A DNA stretch of 64,000 nt, from NCBI GenBank assembly GCA_947501615.1, contig CANMWK010000017.1:1-64000 (forward strand), given 5' to 3'. The stretch comes from an uncultured Tenacibaculum sp. (GTDB lineage Bacteria; Bacteroidota; Bacteroidia; Flavobacteriales; Flavobacteriaceae). The notes beneath the pieces are model-generated. The model did not search any database and was not told the origin of the DNA. It saw only the letters and a program-made list of their open reading frames with translations. Positions 6,376 to 15,563 of this stretch are shown here, one piece after another. The position numbers were made by a program, and so were the translations under genes. Every line of letters starts with the position of its first letter. Position 1 is the stretch's first letter.

Positions 6376-9360
6376 ATGCAAAACAAAGGTCTAATCAGAT
6401 TATTTGCAATCCTTTTCGGATTAGTAAGCTTATACCAATTATCATTTACATTTTTTGGGAACAAGGTTGAAAAAGAAGCTAAAGCTTATGCTGAAGCAAA
6501 TCTTGGTGAGAATAAAAGTGGTAAGGAATTAGCGAGACTAGAAAAGAAATACATTGATAGTGTTGCAAATAAAGAAGTAGTATTAGGGAATACTTACAAT
6601 GATATTAAGGACAAGGAAATGAATCTTGGTCTTGATTTAAAAGGAGGTATTAACGCTATTTTACAAGTATCAGTTAAAGATATCTTAGTAGGATTATCTA
6701 ACGAATCTAAAAATCAAGTTTTCAGAACTGCATTAGCTAATGCAGATGAAGCTCAAAAGAATTCGCAAGATGACTACATTGATTTATTTTACTCAGAATT
6801 TGAAAAAGCTAGTAAGGGAACAGTAAAATTAAGTGACCCACAAATTTTTGGTAATAAAATTTTACGTGAAAAAATTGACTTTAATAAAACGAACAGTGAA
6901 GTTAAGACTGTTTTAGAAGAAGAAATTAATAGTTCTATTGGAACAGCTTTTCAAGTTCTAAGAAGTCGTATTGATAAATTTGGAGTTGTACAACCAAATA
7001 TTCAAAGAATTGGTACTTCAGGTAGAATTCAAGTTGAATTACCAGGGGCTAAAGATGTGGAACGTGTTACTAAATTATTAGAAAGCACTGCCAAATTACA
7101 GTTTTGGGAAGCATATACTAATGTTGAAATTTTACCTTTTCTTTCTCAAGCGAATGCAAAATCAATTGAGATACTAAAAAAATCAACAGAGAATAAAGTT
7201 ACAAAAGAACAAGATACAGCTAAAAAGAGTGATCTTGATGAATTATTAGAAAATGATAGTGATTCTACTTCAGTTGCAGACACTGAGATGTTATTAAAAT
7301 ATCTGATTCCTGAACAACGACAAGGTAGTTCTATTGGTTACGCTAAAGTACAAGATGTAGCAAAAGTTAACAGTATTTTAAACAACAAAGAAATTAAAGC
7401 GTTACTACCTGCAAACTTAAGATATGCTAAATTTTTATGGAATTACAAACCTTTTATTCCTAAAAACCAAAACGATGATACAGCAGAAGTAGACAGTTAC
7501 CTTGAACTATATGCTGTAAAAGGAAACAGAAGGGGTAAAGCAAATATTGAAGGAGATGTTATTGCAGATGCTTCTCAACAATTTGACAATAATGGAAGAC
7601 CTGAAGTAAGCATGACTATGAATACTGAAGGAACAAAATTATGGAGTAGCTTAACTGAGAAAAACATCAATAAATTTGTTGCTATAGTATTAGATGACTA
7701 TGTGTACTCAGCACCTGTCATTAAATTAAAATTAGGAAGTAGATCTTCTATCTCTGGTGGTGACATGACTGTTGAAGAAGCACAAGATCTTGCTACTGTT
7801 TTAAAAGCAGGTAAATTACCAGCTCCTGCAAGAATTATTGAATCAGAAATCGTAGGGCCATCATTAGGTAAAGAAGCTATTAACGCAAGTATTTGGTCTT
7901 TCGGATTAGCAATCTTATTGGTATTAATTTGGATGGTTTTATACTATGGTAAAGCTGGATTGTATGCAAACATTGCTTTATTAGTAAATATATTATTCAT
8001 TTTTGGAGTACTAGCATCGTTTAACTCTGTACTTACACTGCCTGGTATTGCAGGTATCATATTAACAATAGGTATGTCGGTAGATGCTAACGTAATTATC
8101 TTCGAAAGAATTAAAGAAGCACTAAACTCAGGTAAGAGTTTGTTAGAATCTGTTAGCGAAGGATTTAGTTTTAAAGGAGCATTATCTGCTATATTTGATG
8201 CTAACATCACTACTTTCTTAACTGGTGTTATCCTATACGTATTTGGTACTGGACCAATTAAAGGATTTGCTTTAACTTTAATGATTGGTATTGCTACATC
8301 TTTATTTACAGCTATTTTCATCACAAGGCTATTTGTAGATGGCGCAGTAAACAAAGGAAGTAAATTAACATTTAACACTAATATTTCTAAGAATTGGTTT
8401 AAGAACATTAATATTGAGTTCTTGAAAAAACGTAAGATTGCTTACATCATTTCAGGATTTTTCATATTAGCTGGTTTAGGTTCAATTTCTACTATTGGTT
8501 TAAAGCAAGGTGTAGATTTTAAAGGAGGAAGGTCGTACGTAGTTCGTTTTGATAAGAGCATGAATGCAAATGAAGTTGCAAATTCTTTAAAAGGAGTTTT
8601 TGGAACTGCTCCTGAAGTAAAAACTTATGGAACAAGTAATCAGTTAAAAATTACTACCGTTTATAAAATTGATGATAAAAGTAAAGAAGTTGATGAACTA
8701 GTACAAAACACACTATACAAAGGTTTACAATCACACTTCACAAATTTAAGTTACGAAAATTTCAAGCCTGGTTTTGAAAAGGGTGAAAATGCTCAAGGTG
8801 TAATGAATGCAAGAAAAGTAGATCCTACTATTGCTGATGATATTAAGCAAGCAGCTATTTTTGCTGTATTTGGTTCTTTACTTGTTGTTTTCTTATACAT
8901 CTTATTACGTTTTAGAAAAGTATCTTATTCTATTGGAGCTGTAGCTGCTGTATTCCACGATGTATTAATCGTATTAGGTATATTTTCTATCTTATACAAA
9001 GTAATGCCATTTGATATGGAAATCGGTCAATCATTCATTGCCGCTATACTTACCGTAGTAGGGTACTCATTAAACGATACCGTGGTAATTTTTGATAGAA
9101 TTAGAGAATACGCTGCAAATAACACATCGTTTACTGCAAGCTTAGTAGATAAAGCATTAAGTAGTACATTAGGTAGAACAATCAATACATCTTTAACAAC
9201 ATTATTAGTAATGCTTGCGATTTTCTTCTTCGGAGGAGATAGTATTAAAGGTTTTATGTTCGCATTAATTATTGGTGTACTAGTGGGTACTTATTCTTCT
9301 TTATTCGTTGCAACACCAATTATGTTCGATGTTACTAAAGGTAAAGAAACTGACAAGTAA
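6376..9360 (+). CDS. secDF: Protein translocase subunit SecDF (fused SecD and SecF)
   Basis: Inner-membrane partner of SecYEG that uses the proton gradient to pull exported proteins across. One frame holds both subunits. The SecD half runs to about residue 660 and carries GLDLKGGINAILQV and GMSVDANVIIFERIKE. The SecF half follows, with GVDFKGGRSYVV and VVGYSLNDTVVIFDRIRE. The SecD periplasmic region is large and includes a charged insertion near 265-305, as is common in Bacteroidota. ATG at 6376 is preferred over the in-frame TTG two codons earlier, giving 994 residues. The first hydrophobic segment follows directly (GLIRLFAILFGLVSLYQLSF). Confidence 0.96.
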   Translation: MQNKGLIRLFAILFGLVSLYQLSFTFFGNKVEKEAKAYAEANLGENKSGKELARLEKKYIDSVANKEVVLGNTYNDIKDKEMNLGLDLKGGINAILQVSVKDILVGLSNESKNQVFRTALANADEAQKNSQDDYIDLFYSEFEKASKGTVKLSDPQIFGNKILREKIDFNKTNSEVKTVLEEEINSSIGTAFQVLRSRIDKFGVVQPNIQRIGTSGRIQVELPGAKDVERVTKLLESTAKLQFWEAYTNVEILPFLSQANAKSIEILKKSTENKVTKEQDTAKKSDLDELLENDSDSTSVADTEMLLKYLIPEQRQGSSIGYAKVQDVAKVNSILNNKEIKALLPANLRYAKFLWNYKPFIPKNQNDDTAEVDSYLELYAVKGNRRGKANIEGDVIADASQQFDNNGRPEVSMTMNTEGTKLWSSLTEKNINKFVAIVLDDYVYSAPVIKLKLGSRSSISGGDMTVEEAQDLATVLKAGKLPAPARIIESEIVGPSLGKEAINASIWSFGLAILLVLIWMVLYYGKAGLYANIALLVNILFIFGVLASFNSVLTLPGIAGIILTIGMSVDANVIIFERIKEALNSGKSLLESVSEGFSFKGALSAIFDANITTFLTGVILYVFGTGPIKGFALTLMIGIATSLFTAIFITRLFVDGAVNKGSKLTFNTNISKNWFKNINIEFLKKRKIAYIISGFFILAGLGSISTIGLKQGVDFKGGRSYVVRFDKSMNANEVANSLKGVFGTAPEVKTYGTSNQLKITTVYKIDDKSKEVDELVQNTLYKGLQSHFTNLSYENFKPGFEKGENAQGVMNARKVDPTIADDIKQAAIFAVFGSLLVVFLYILLRFRKVSYSIGAVAAVFHDVLIVLGIFSILYKVMPFDMEIGQSFIAAILTVVGYSLNDTVVIFDRIREYAANNTSFTASLVDKALSSTLGRTINTSLTTLLVMLAIFFFGGDSIKGFMFALIIGVLVGTYSSLFVATPIMFDVTKGKETDK

Positions 9361-9382
9361 ACTCATTAACAACTAATAAAAT

Positions 9383-9429
9383 CACCGTTTTGTTCTACTG
9401 TTTAATCAGTTCACAAGACGGTTTTTTTA
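9383..9429 (+). terminator. Terminator of secDF
   Basis: ACCGTTTTGT pairs with ACAAGACGGT across a loop of about 21 bases, with one G-U pair, and is followed by a run of seven T's. Confidence 0.7.
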
Positions 9430-9452
9430 TTTAATTAGTATATTTACTACAT

Positions 9453-10571
9453 ATGAAAATTACAAAACTTCACGACTTATATTTTAAGGAAATAGTAAGT
9501 GAAAACGAGATTCAAAGTATTGTTAAACTGCTTGCTCAACAAGTAAAACAAGATTTGCCAAAAGATGAAGTTCCTTTATTTATAGGTATCTTAAATGGAT
9601 GTTTTGTATTTGCTTCAGATTTTGTTAGAGCATTTCATCAAGATTGTGAAATTACTTTTGTAAAATTAGCTTCATATGAAGGCACTTCATCAAGTGACAA
9701 CGTAAAAAAACTAATCGGTATTAACGAAGACATCTCTGGTAGAACTGTTATTATTTTAGAAGATATAATAGATACAGGAACTACACTACAAGAGATCTAT
9801 GAAATATTTAGAAACAAAAACATTAAAGAACTAAAAATAGTTTCCTTATTCTTTAAACCCGATGTGTATCGTAAGGAGTTACACATTAATTATATTGGTA
9901 AAAACTTAGAAGATAAGTTTATCGTAGGATATGGTTTAGATTATAATGGTTTAGGTAGAAATTTACCCGCTATTTATCAATTAACAACACAACCTAAAAT
10001 GAAAAATATCGTATTATTTGGCCCTCCGGGTGCTGGTAAAGGGACACAAGCAGCCTTACTTAAAGAAAAGTATAACTTAGTTCATATTTCTACAGGTGAT
10101 GTTTTCAGATTTAATATTAAAAACGAAACAGAACTCGGAATTTTAGCTAAAAAATATATTGACGAAGGTGAATTAGTTCCTGATGAAGTTACTATTAATA
10201 TGTTAAAGGCAGAAGTTAATAAAAACGCTGAGGCTAATGGTTTTATTTTTGACGGATTTCCACGTACTGAAGATCAAGCCAAAGCTTTGGATAAGTTTTT
10301 AGCAGAAAAGAACGAACGAATTAATGGAATGGTTGCTTTAGAAGTACCTGAAGATTTATTAGTTGAACGTATTTTAGAAAGAGGGAAAACTAGTGGTCGA
10401 TCTGATGATACTGATGAGGATAAAATCAGAAACCGATTTAACGAGTACAATACTAAAACTGCCATCTTAAAAGATTTTTATACTACACAAGGTAATTTTT
10501 ATGGTGTAGATGGTGTAGGGTCTATTGAAGATATTACAAAGCGTTTAGCAGACGTTTTTGATACATTATAA
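9453..10571 (+). CDS. adk: Hypoxanthine phosphoribosyltransferase-adenylate kinase fusion
   Basis: A two-enzyme protein of 372 residues for purine salvage and adenylate balance. Residues 1 to about 180 are a type I phosphoribosyltransferase with the PRPP motif VIILEDIIDTGTT at 99-111, like hypoxanthine-guanine phosphoribosyltransferase (Hpt). From M183 a complete adenylate kinase follows: P-loop GPPGAGKGT at 190-198, DGFPRT, and a short lid region. There is no stop or frameshift at the joint, which reads TTQPKMKNIVLFG. Internal initiation at M183 could also yield a free kinase of 190 residues. The same fusion is known from annotated adenylate kinases of about 370 residues in Flavobacteriaceae. 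obg follows on the same strand. Confidence 0.94.
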   Translation: MKITKLHDLYFKEIVSENEIQSIVKLLAQQVKQDLPKDEVPLFIGILNGCFVFASDFVRAFHQDCEITFVKLASYEGTSSSDNVKKLIGINEDISGRTVIILEDIIDTGTTLQEIYEIFRNKNIKELKIVSLFFKPDVYRKELHINYIGKNLEDKFIVGYGLDYNGLGRNLPAIYQLTTQPKMKNIVLFGPPGAGKGTQAALLKEKYNLVHISTGDVFRFNIKNETELGILAKKYIDEGELVPDEVTINMLKAEVNKNAEANGFIFDGFPRTEDQAKALDKFLAEKNERINGMVALEVPEDLLVERILERGKTSGRSDDTDEDKIRNRFNEYNTKTAILKDFYTTQGNFYGVDGVGSIEDITKRLADVFDTL

Positions 10572-10579
10572 TAATTAAT

Positions 10580-10640
10580 ATTAGATATTAGAAAGTGAGT
10601 GCGTTTTAAATTATTAAGCTTTACTTTCTAATATCTGAAT
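10580..10640. repeat. Palindromic intergenic element between adk and obg
   Basis: ATTAGATATTAGAAAGT at 10580-10596 is the inverse of ACTTTCTAATATCTGAAT at 10623-10640, with a loop of 26 bases. There is no T-run after it, so it is not a typical terminator. It is comparable in size and position to the element between rpmI and rplT. Confidence 0.65.
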
Positions 10641-10653
10641 TAACTTAACTAAA

Positions 10654-11646
10654 ATGACTGAAGGAAATTTTGTTGACTATATAAAAATATATGCTTCTTC
10701 TGGTAAAGGAGGACGTGGTTCTGCGCATTTACATCGTGAAAAGTATATTGCCAAAGGTGGACCAGATGGTGGTGATGGTGGTCGTGGTGGTCATGTTATC
10801 TTTAAGGGAGATAAAAATATGTGGACACTATTTCATCTAAAATTCAAACGTCATTTTAGAGCTGAAGGTGGTGGTGACGGCGGTTCTAGTAGAAGTACAG
10901 GAAAGGATGGAAAAGATGTTATTGTTCCCGTACCTTTAGGAACAATTATTAGAGACGCTGATACTGATGAAATTCTTTATGAAATTTCCGAAGATGCACA
11001 AGAAGTTGTTATTCTTGAAGGTGGTAAAGGTGGTCGAGGAAACTGGCATTTTAAATCACCAACTAATCAAACTCCAAGATATGCACAACCGGGTATAGAT
11101 GGAAAAGAAGCTTGGTTTAGAATTGAACTTAAAATTCTTGCTGATGTTGGTTTAGTCGGTTTTCCAAATGCTGGAAAATCAACACTTTTATCTGTTTTAA
11201 CAGCCGCAAAACCAAAAATAGCTGATTATGCTTTTACTACCTTAAAGCCAAATTTAGGTATAGTTGAATATCGTAATCACCAGAGTTTTGTAATGGCGGA
11301 TATCCCAGGTATTATAGAAGGTGCTGCTGAAGGAAAAGGGTTAGGTCATTATTTTTTAAGACACATAGAACGTAATTCGTTATTACTTTTTTTAATTCCT
11401 GCAGATAGCAATGATATCAAAAAAGAATATGAAATTCTTTTGAATGAATTAAAATTGCATAACCCTGAATTATTAGATAAGGATCGTTTATTGGCTATAT
11501 CTAAGTGTGATATGCTCGATGATGAGTTAACAGCCGAAATAAAACAGGAATTACCTAAAGGTATTGAAACTCTTTTTATTTCTTCAGTAGCTCAAATGGG
11601 GTTAATGGAATTAAAAGATGCGCTTTGGAAAAAATTAAATCATTAA
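10654..11646 (+). CDS. obg: GTPase Obg/CgtA
   Basis: Ribosome-associated GTPase involved in assembly of the large subunit and stress control. The glycine-rich Obg domain spans residues 1-158 (GKGGRGS, GGPDGGDGGRGGHV). The G domain follows, with G1 GFPNAGKST at 169-177, the TT switch at 195-196, G3 DIPG at 216-219 and SKCD as G4. The protein has 330 residues and lacks the acidic or OCT C-terminal extension found in some other bacteria, which is normal for this phylum. Its last four bases overlap the 3' end of the convergent NlpC/P60 gene. Confidence 0.96.
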   Translation: MTEGNFVDYIKIYASSGKGGRGSAHLHREKYIAKGGPDGGDGGRGGHVIFKGDKNMWTLFHLKFKRHFRAEGGGDGGSSRSTGKDGKDVIVPVPLGTIIRDADTDEILYEISEDAQEVVILEGGKGGRGNWHFKSPTNQTPRYAQPGIDGKEAWFRIELKILADVGLVGFPNAGKSTLLSVLTAAKPKIADYAFTTLKPNLGIVEYRNHQSFVMADIPGIIEGAAEGKGLGHYFLRHIERNSLLLFLIPADSNDIKKEYEILLNELKLHNPELLDKDRLLAISKCDMLDDELTAEIKQELPKGIETLFISSVAQMGLMELKDALWKKLNH

Positions 11647-12149
11647 TTTTTAACTCGTTTTGCAAAAGCAAAAGCATCTTTCCAATACTGCTCTTCTAAG
11701 GAAGATATGGCTACTCCTTTAGAGGTACTAGAATGTATAAATTTTATGGTATTTAATTCATTTGAAGTCACCATGCCAACGTGATTTACATCACCTTGCA
11801 TAGTTGCTATATCAAAAAAAAGTAAGTCTCCTTTCTGAATATTACTAAACTTAATTTTTTCACCTACAGTACTCATTGCCCTTGATGATCTTGGTAATTT
11901 AACGCCCAACTCATCTTTAAATACAGTATAAACTAAGCCTGAACAATCCATACCATTTGAAGTTGTCCCCCCAAACTTATATGGTGTACCTAAATAAGAT
12001 TTTGCTACATTTAAAACTTTAGTTACTTTGTCTTTTTTAACTTCACTTATTGGAGATATTTCTTCTACAGTATCACCAATACTATTAGCAAATCGATAAG
12101 CTGATATCAAAAGGATGATTATAAATAGTAATCCTATCTTGTTCATCAT
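11643..12149 (-). CDS. NlpC/P60 family cell-wall hydrolase (1)
   Basis: Probable peptidoglycan endopeptidase of 168 residues, which would cleave stem peptides in the periplasm. An N-terminal hydrophobic segment (GLLFIIILLISAY) serves as signal or anchor. The catalytic triad is visible: C69 in GMDCSGLV, H123 in VNHVGMV and H139 in FIHSST. The start ATGA overlaps the stop of the upstream NlpC/P60 gene by four bases, indicating translational coupling. A second ATG follows directly and is an alternative start. It is the last gene of the surE-lpxB run and is a diverged paralogue of its neighbour. Confidence 0.88.
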   Translation of the reverse strand: MMNKIGLLFIIILLISAYRFANSIGDTVEEISPISEVKKDKVTKVLNVAKSYLGTPYKFGGTTSNGMDCSGLVYTVFKDELGVKLPRSSRAMSTVGEKIKFSNIQKGDLLFFDIATMQGDVNHVGMVTSNELNTIKFIHSSTSKGVAISSLEEQYWKDAFAFAKRVKN

Positions 12150-12685
12150 AATACCCGTTTTGCTTTGGCAAAATTTCTCTTGTAATAATTTTGAGACATA
12201 TTATTTACAGTAACTCCTCTCTTTGAAGAAGCATGGATAAAATAAATAATTCCGTTTTTTACGGAAGTAACCAAACCAACATGACTAATCCTTCTTGGTT
12301 TTCTAGGGTTTGTTGTAAAAAATATTAGATCACCTTTTCTAGCATTTCGTAATGCTATTGTCTTTCCTTGATTAGACATGTCATAAGAAGTCCTTGGTAA
12401 TGAAACTCCATTTTGTTGAAAAGAAGTCATAATTAAACCAGAACAATCCATTCCTTTTCTTGTTATACCTCCATATTTATATCTCGTACCTTTATATGTA
12501 TTTGCGGTAGCTATTATTTTCGTGGCCAATGTAGTAACATCTTTGGTTCTTACTGATCGTTTTTTAGTAACAACTCTTTTTTTAGTTCTATAACGTTTTG
12601 ATGTACTAGCACTTTTAGATGAAGAACATCCATATACTAAAAATAGGATCAATATAATTTGAGGTAATTTTCTTATCATTAACAT
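12146..12685 (-). CDS. NlpC/P60 family lipoprotein hydrolase (2)
   Basis: A 179-residue lipoprotein with signal peptide and lipobox LVYGC, acylated Cys at position 20. A very basic linker (about 30-48, rich in Lys and Arg) could hold the enzyme to envelope polymers. The NlpC/P60 domain follows with C81 in GMDCSGLI, H135 in ISHVGLV and H151 in FIHASS. It is related to the gene downstream, with which it overlaps by four bases, so the pair probably arose by tandem duplication. lpxB ends five bases upstream, so this gene is in the same operon. Confidence 0.88.
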   Translation of the reverse strand: MLMIRKLPQIILILFLVYGCSSSKSASTSKRYRTKKRVVTKKRSVRTKDVTTLATKIIATANTYKGTRYKYGGITRKGMDCSGLIMTSFQQNGVSLPRTSYDMSNQGKTIALRNARKGDLIFFTTNPRKPRRISHVGLVTSVKNGIIYFIHASSKRGVTVNNMSQNYYKRNFAKAKRVL

Positions 12686-12690
12686 GGGTT

Positions 12691-13800
12691 TTAATTTAAA
12701 TTATTAACAATTGACTCAGCTACTTTTTTAGACGCACCTTTACCACCTAACTTTTCTTCTAATTCGAAATATTCTAAAAAAAGCTGCTTTCTTTTGGAAT
12801 TTTCAAGTAATGATCGTAATTCTTGTTCCAAGTTTTCTTCATTGAAATCATTTTGAATTAACTCTTTTACTACCTCTCTATCCATAATTAAATTAACCAA
12901 AGAAATATACTCTAATGTAATAATTCTTTTCGCTATTTGATAAGATAGCCAATTTCCTTTATAGCAAACAACTTGAGGAACTTTAAATAACGCTGTTTCT
13001 AGTGTTGCTGTTCCTGAAGTAACTAAAGCTGTATGTGCTATACTAAGCAAATCATAAGTTTCGTTGTTTATAAATTTTACATTTTTATTAGTTAAAAAAC
13101 GATTGTAAAACTCAACTGTCTGACTTGGAGCTCCTGCTACTACAAACTGATAATCAGTAAATTTATCTACCATAATTAACATGGTGTCTAACATTTTAGT
13201 GATTTCTTGTTTTCTACTTCCAGGTAATAATGCTATAATTTCTTTGTTTCCTAGTTTATACTTTTCTCTAAATTTTTTCTCATCTACTTGTTCTCTATCA
13301 ACAATACCATCTATTAAAGGATGCCCTACGAAGGTAACATCATAATTGTATTCTTTATAAAAGTCTTTTTCAAAAGGTAAAATAACAAACATTTGATCTA
13401 CATCTCTTTTGATTGCTTTTACTCTACCTGCCCTACTCGCCCAAACTTGAGGTGAGATATAATAATTAGTTTTAAATCCTTTCTTTTTAGCCCACTTCGC
13501 AACAGGTAAATTAAACCCTGAATTATCTATAAAAATAATTACATCAGGCTGAAAATCTTCAATATTATTCTTACATAACTTAATAAAACCTAATGCTTTT
13601 CTAAGGTTTAGAATTACTTCGATAAACCCCATGATGGCTCTATCTTTATAATGTACTACAAGCTCGCCTCCAACCGCTTTCATTAAATCACCACCCCAAA
13701 AACGAATTATTGCTTTCTTATCTTTCTTAAATAATTCCTTCATTAAATTAGAGCCATGCAAATCACCTGAAGCCTCCCCTGCTACGATATAGTATTTCAT
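12691..13800 (-). CDS. lpxB: Lipid-A-disaccharide synthase
   Basis: Joins UDP-2,3-diacylglucosamine and lipid X into the tetra-acylated disaccharide of lipid A on the inner face of the inner membrane. The 369-residue protein has the family start MKYYIVAGEASGDLHGSNL, the region PDVIIFIDNSGFNLPVAK, the VWASRAGRVKAIKRDVD segment and the LLPGSRKQEI nucleotide-sugar site. Length and motifs are normal. It sits between a small membrane protein gene (4 bases upstream) and an NlpC/P60 gene (5 bases downstream), so an envelope-biogenesis operon is likely. Confidence 0.95.
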   Translation of the reverse strand: MKYYIVAGEASGDLHGSNLMKELFKKDKKAIIRFWGGDLMKAVGGELVVHYKDRAIMGFIEVILNLRKALGFIKLCKNNIEDFQPDVIIFIDNSGFNLPVAKWAKKKGFKTNYYISPQVWASRAGRVKAIKRDVDQMFVILPFEKDFYKEYNYDVTFVGHPLIDGIVDREQVDEKKFREKYKLGNKEIIALLPGSRKQEITKMLDTMLIMVDKFTDYQFVVAGAPSQTVEFYNRFLTNKNVKFINNETYDLLSIAHTALVTSGTATLETALFKVPQVVCYKGNWLSYQIAKRIITLEYISLVNLIMDREVVKELIQNDFNEENLEQELRSLLENSKRKQLFLEYFELEEKLGGKGASKKVAESIVNNLN

Positions 13801-13804
13801 ATTG

Positions 13805-14092
13805 TTACAAGAATTTTAATATAAAGGTAAAAATAGCAGTACATATTGTAGCTAATAATACCCCTTTAGCTCTTAAATCTTGCTTCTTTTTTAAGAAAAT
13901 AAAAAAAACAAATAAATTCGGCAATGCTGCTAAAGCAATTACAGGTCCTACTACTCCACCTTCTTTTAACATTTGGATAGTTTCGTAAAATCCAAAGCGT
14001 GAAACATACTGAACATAAATATAAAAACCACAAAAAGTTGCGAAAATTGATACTAAAAAACCAATAATAATGTCTTTATTTATAAATCCCAT
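13805..14092 (-). CDS. Small membrane protein between surE and lpxB, function unknown
   Basis: A 95-residue protein with three probable membrane spans, near residues 7-27, 48-66 and 75-93. The segments include IIIGFLVSIFATFCGFYIYV and the C-terminal LLATICTAIFTFILKFL. A short basic stretch (KKKQDLRAKG) lies in the second loop. It overlaps the end of surE by 13 bases and ends 4 bases before lpxB, so it is co-transcribed and probably translationally coupled. I do not recognise a named family. The position suggests a link to lipid A or envelope work, but that rests on context only. Confidence 0.8.
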   Translation of the reverse strand: MGFINKDIIIGFLVSIFATFCGFYIYVQYVSRFGFYETIQMLKEGGVVGPVIALAALPNLFVFFIFLKKKQDLRAKGVLLATICTAIFTFILKFL

Positions 14093-14850
14093 GAATGTAA
14101 CTTTTGGATGGCATGATGCGCAGTCATATCAAATTGAACAGGTACTACAGAAATAAAACCATTTTCCAAAGCCCATATATCTGTGTCTTGTCCTTTATCA
14201 TTGTTTACAAATTCACCAGAAAGCCAGTAATAATCTTTACCAGTAGGACTTTTTCTTTTATCAAAATCTTCTTTCCAATATCCGTTTGCCTGTCTACAAA
14301 CTTTTATTCCTTGTATTTCTTCTTTCTTTAATTTAGGAATATTTACATTTAAAACTACCCCATCAGGTAATCCATTCAACAAAACATTCAATGCTATTTT
14401 CTTTACAAATTCTTTTGAAGAACGAAAATCTGCGTGCCAACTGTAATCCAATAAAGAAAAACCTATAGCAGGAATTCCTTCAATACCAGCTTCTACAGCA
14501 GCACTCATTGTACCTGAATAAATAACACTTATAGATGAATTAGCACCATGGTTGATGCCAGAAACACATAAATCTGGTTTTCTATTTAAGATTTTGTTCT
14601 TTGCCATTTTCACACAATCTGCAGGTGTTCCAGAACAACTGTATTCTATTTGTGGACCTTCATCTATGGAAATAGGATTACAATGCAAAACATTGTTCAC
14701 AGTAATAGCATGCCCCATTCCACTCTGTGGACTATCTGGAGCTACAACTATCACTTCACCAATTTCATTCATAATATCAATAAGCATCCTAAGACCTGGC
14801 GCTGTTATTCCATCATCGTTAGTTACTAAAATTAAAGGTTTTTCTTGCAT
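14080..14850 (-). CDS. surE: 5'/3'-nucleotidase SurE
   Basis: Metal-dependent nucleoside monophosphate phosphatase of 256 residues. The N-terminal metal site is plain in ILVTNDDGITAPGL, followed by VVAPDSPQSGMGHAIT. SGTPADCVKMA and the motif VSGINHGANSSISVIYSGTMSAAVEA are also characteristic. It is the first gene of the minus-strand run surE, small membrane protein, lpxB and two NlpC/P60 genes. A -7-like box lies about 20 bases upstream of its start. Confidence 0.95.
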   Translation of the reverse strand: MQEKPLILVTNDDGITAPGLRMLIDIMNEIGEVIVVAPDSPQSGMGHAITVNNVLHCNPISIDEGPQIEYSCSGTPADCVKMAKNKILNRKPDLCVSGINHGANSSISVIYSGTMSAAVEAGIEGIPAIGFSLLDYSWHADFRSSKEFVKKIALNVLLNGLPDGVVLNVNIPKLKKEEIQGIKVCRQANGYWKEDFDKRKSPTGKDYYWLSGEFVNNDKGQDTDIWALENGFISVVPVQFDMTAHHAIQKLHSWDL

Positions 14851-14870
14851 CGTTATGTATTTATTAATAA

Positions 14871-14878
14871 CAAATATA
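14871..14878 (-). promoter_or_regulatory. Possible -7 box of the surE-lpxB operon
   Basis: Minus-strand TATATTTG, a full match to TAnnTTTG, 21 bases ahead of the surE ATG. No clear TTG is found at the expected -33 distance, so the promoter is only partly supported. Confidence 0.4.
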
Positions 14879-14971
14879 CATTAAAAAATTAGCTGATCTT
14901 TTTAACATTTCGTAAAGATATTACTATTAAAATTATGCCTAAACTTGTAATACAATAAGCTACTATCCTTT

Positions 14972-15493
14972 ATGCTTCGATTTATAGTATTGTTATTCTT
15001 GAATTTTATTTCTTTGTTTTTTTCAATAGTAAAAGCTCAGAACTTAGAAAAAATTCCTTGTGATAACGCATCATACCATCAGTTTGATTTTTGGATTGGA
15101 GACTGGGAAGTATTTGATACCAATGGTAAATTAATTGGTGTTAATCTTGTGAAATCGCTACATGATGCATGTGCAATTCAAGAAAATTGGATGTCCTTAA
15201 ATGGTGAGTCATCAGGTACGAGTTTTAGTTATTATGACGCATCAGATAAAAAGTGGCATCAACTTTGGATTGATAATAAAGGTTTTGTTTTAAAAACTAG
15301 TGGCTACTTAGTGGATAATGAGATGATATTACAGAGTAGTTTAGTACAAGAACAAAACACCGCTTATTCCAATAAAATTATTTGGAAAAAGAACAATGAA
15401 GATACTGTTACACAAACATGGCAACGTGTTGATAACAATAATAAATTAATTAAAGAAGTTTTTAAAGGCATTTACAAAAGAAAAAAGCACTAG
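14972..15493 (+). CDS. Secreted DUF1579-like protein
   Basis: A 173-residue exported protein with a signal peptide ending SIVKAQ near residue 23. The mature part opens with HQFDFWIGDWEVFDTNG, a signature like that of DUF1579-type proteins, which are predicted lipocalin-like beta barrels. A YDASDKKWHQLWIDNKG strand pair supports the same fold. Two cysteines near residues 30 and 67 could pair in the periplasm. No catalytic motif is visible and no substrate can be named. It stands 70 bases upstream of prc on the same strand and might share its transcript. Confidence 0.7.
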   Translation: MLRFIVLLFLNFISLFFSIVKAQNLEKIPCDNASYHQFDFWIGDWEVFDTNGKLIGVNLVKSLHDACAIQENWMSLNGESSGTSFSYYDASDKKWHQLWIDNKGFVLKTSGYLVDNEMILQSSLVQEQNTAYSNKIIWKKNNEDTVTQTWQRVDNNNKLIKEVFKGIYKRKKH

Positions 15494-15563
15494 TAAAATT
15501 GCCTTTATTTTAGTAGTTTAGCAAATACCAGTAATTTAAAATTATTTTAACGACTGAAGATTT

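Noticed and set aside
14104..14884. Plus-strand open frames within surE
   Set aside because: Antisense to a clear gene on the minus strand, no recognisable product.
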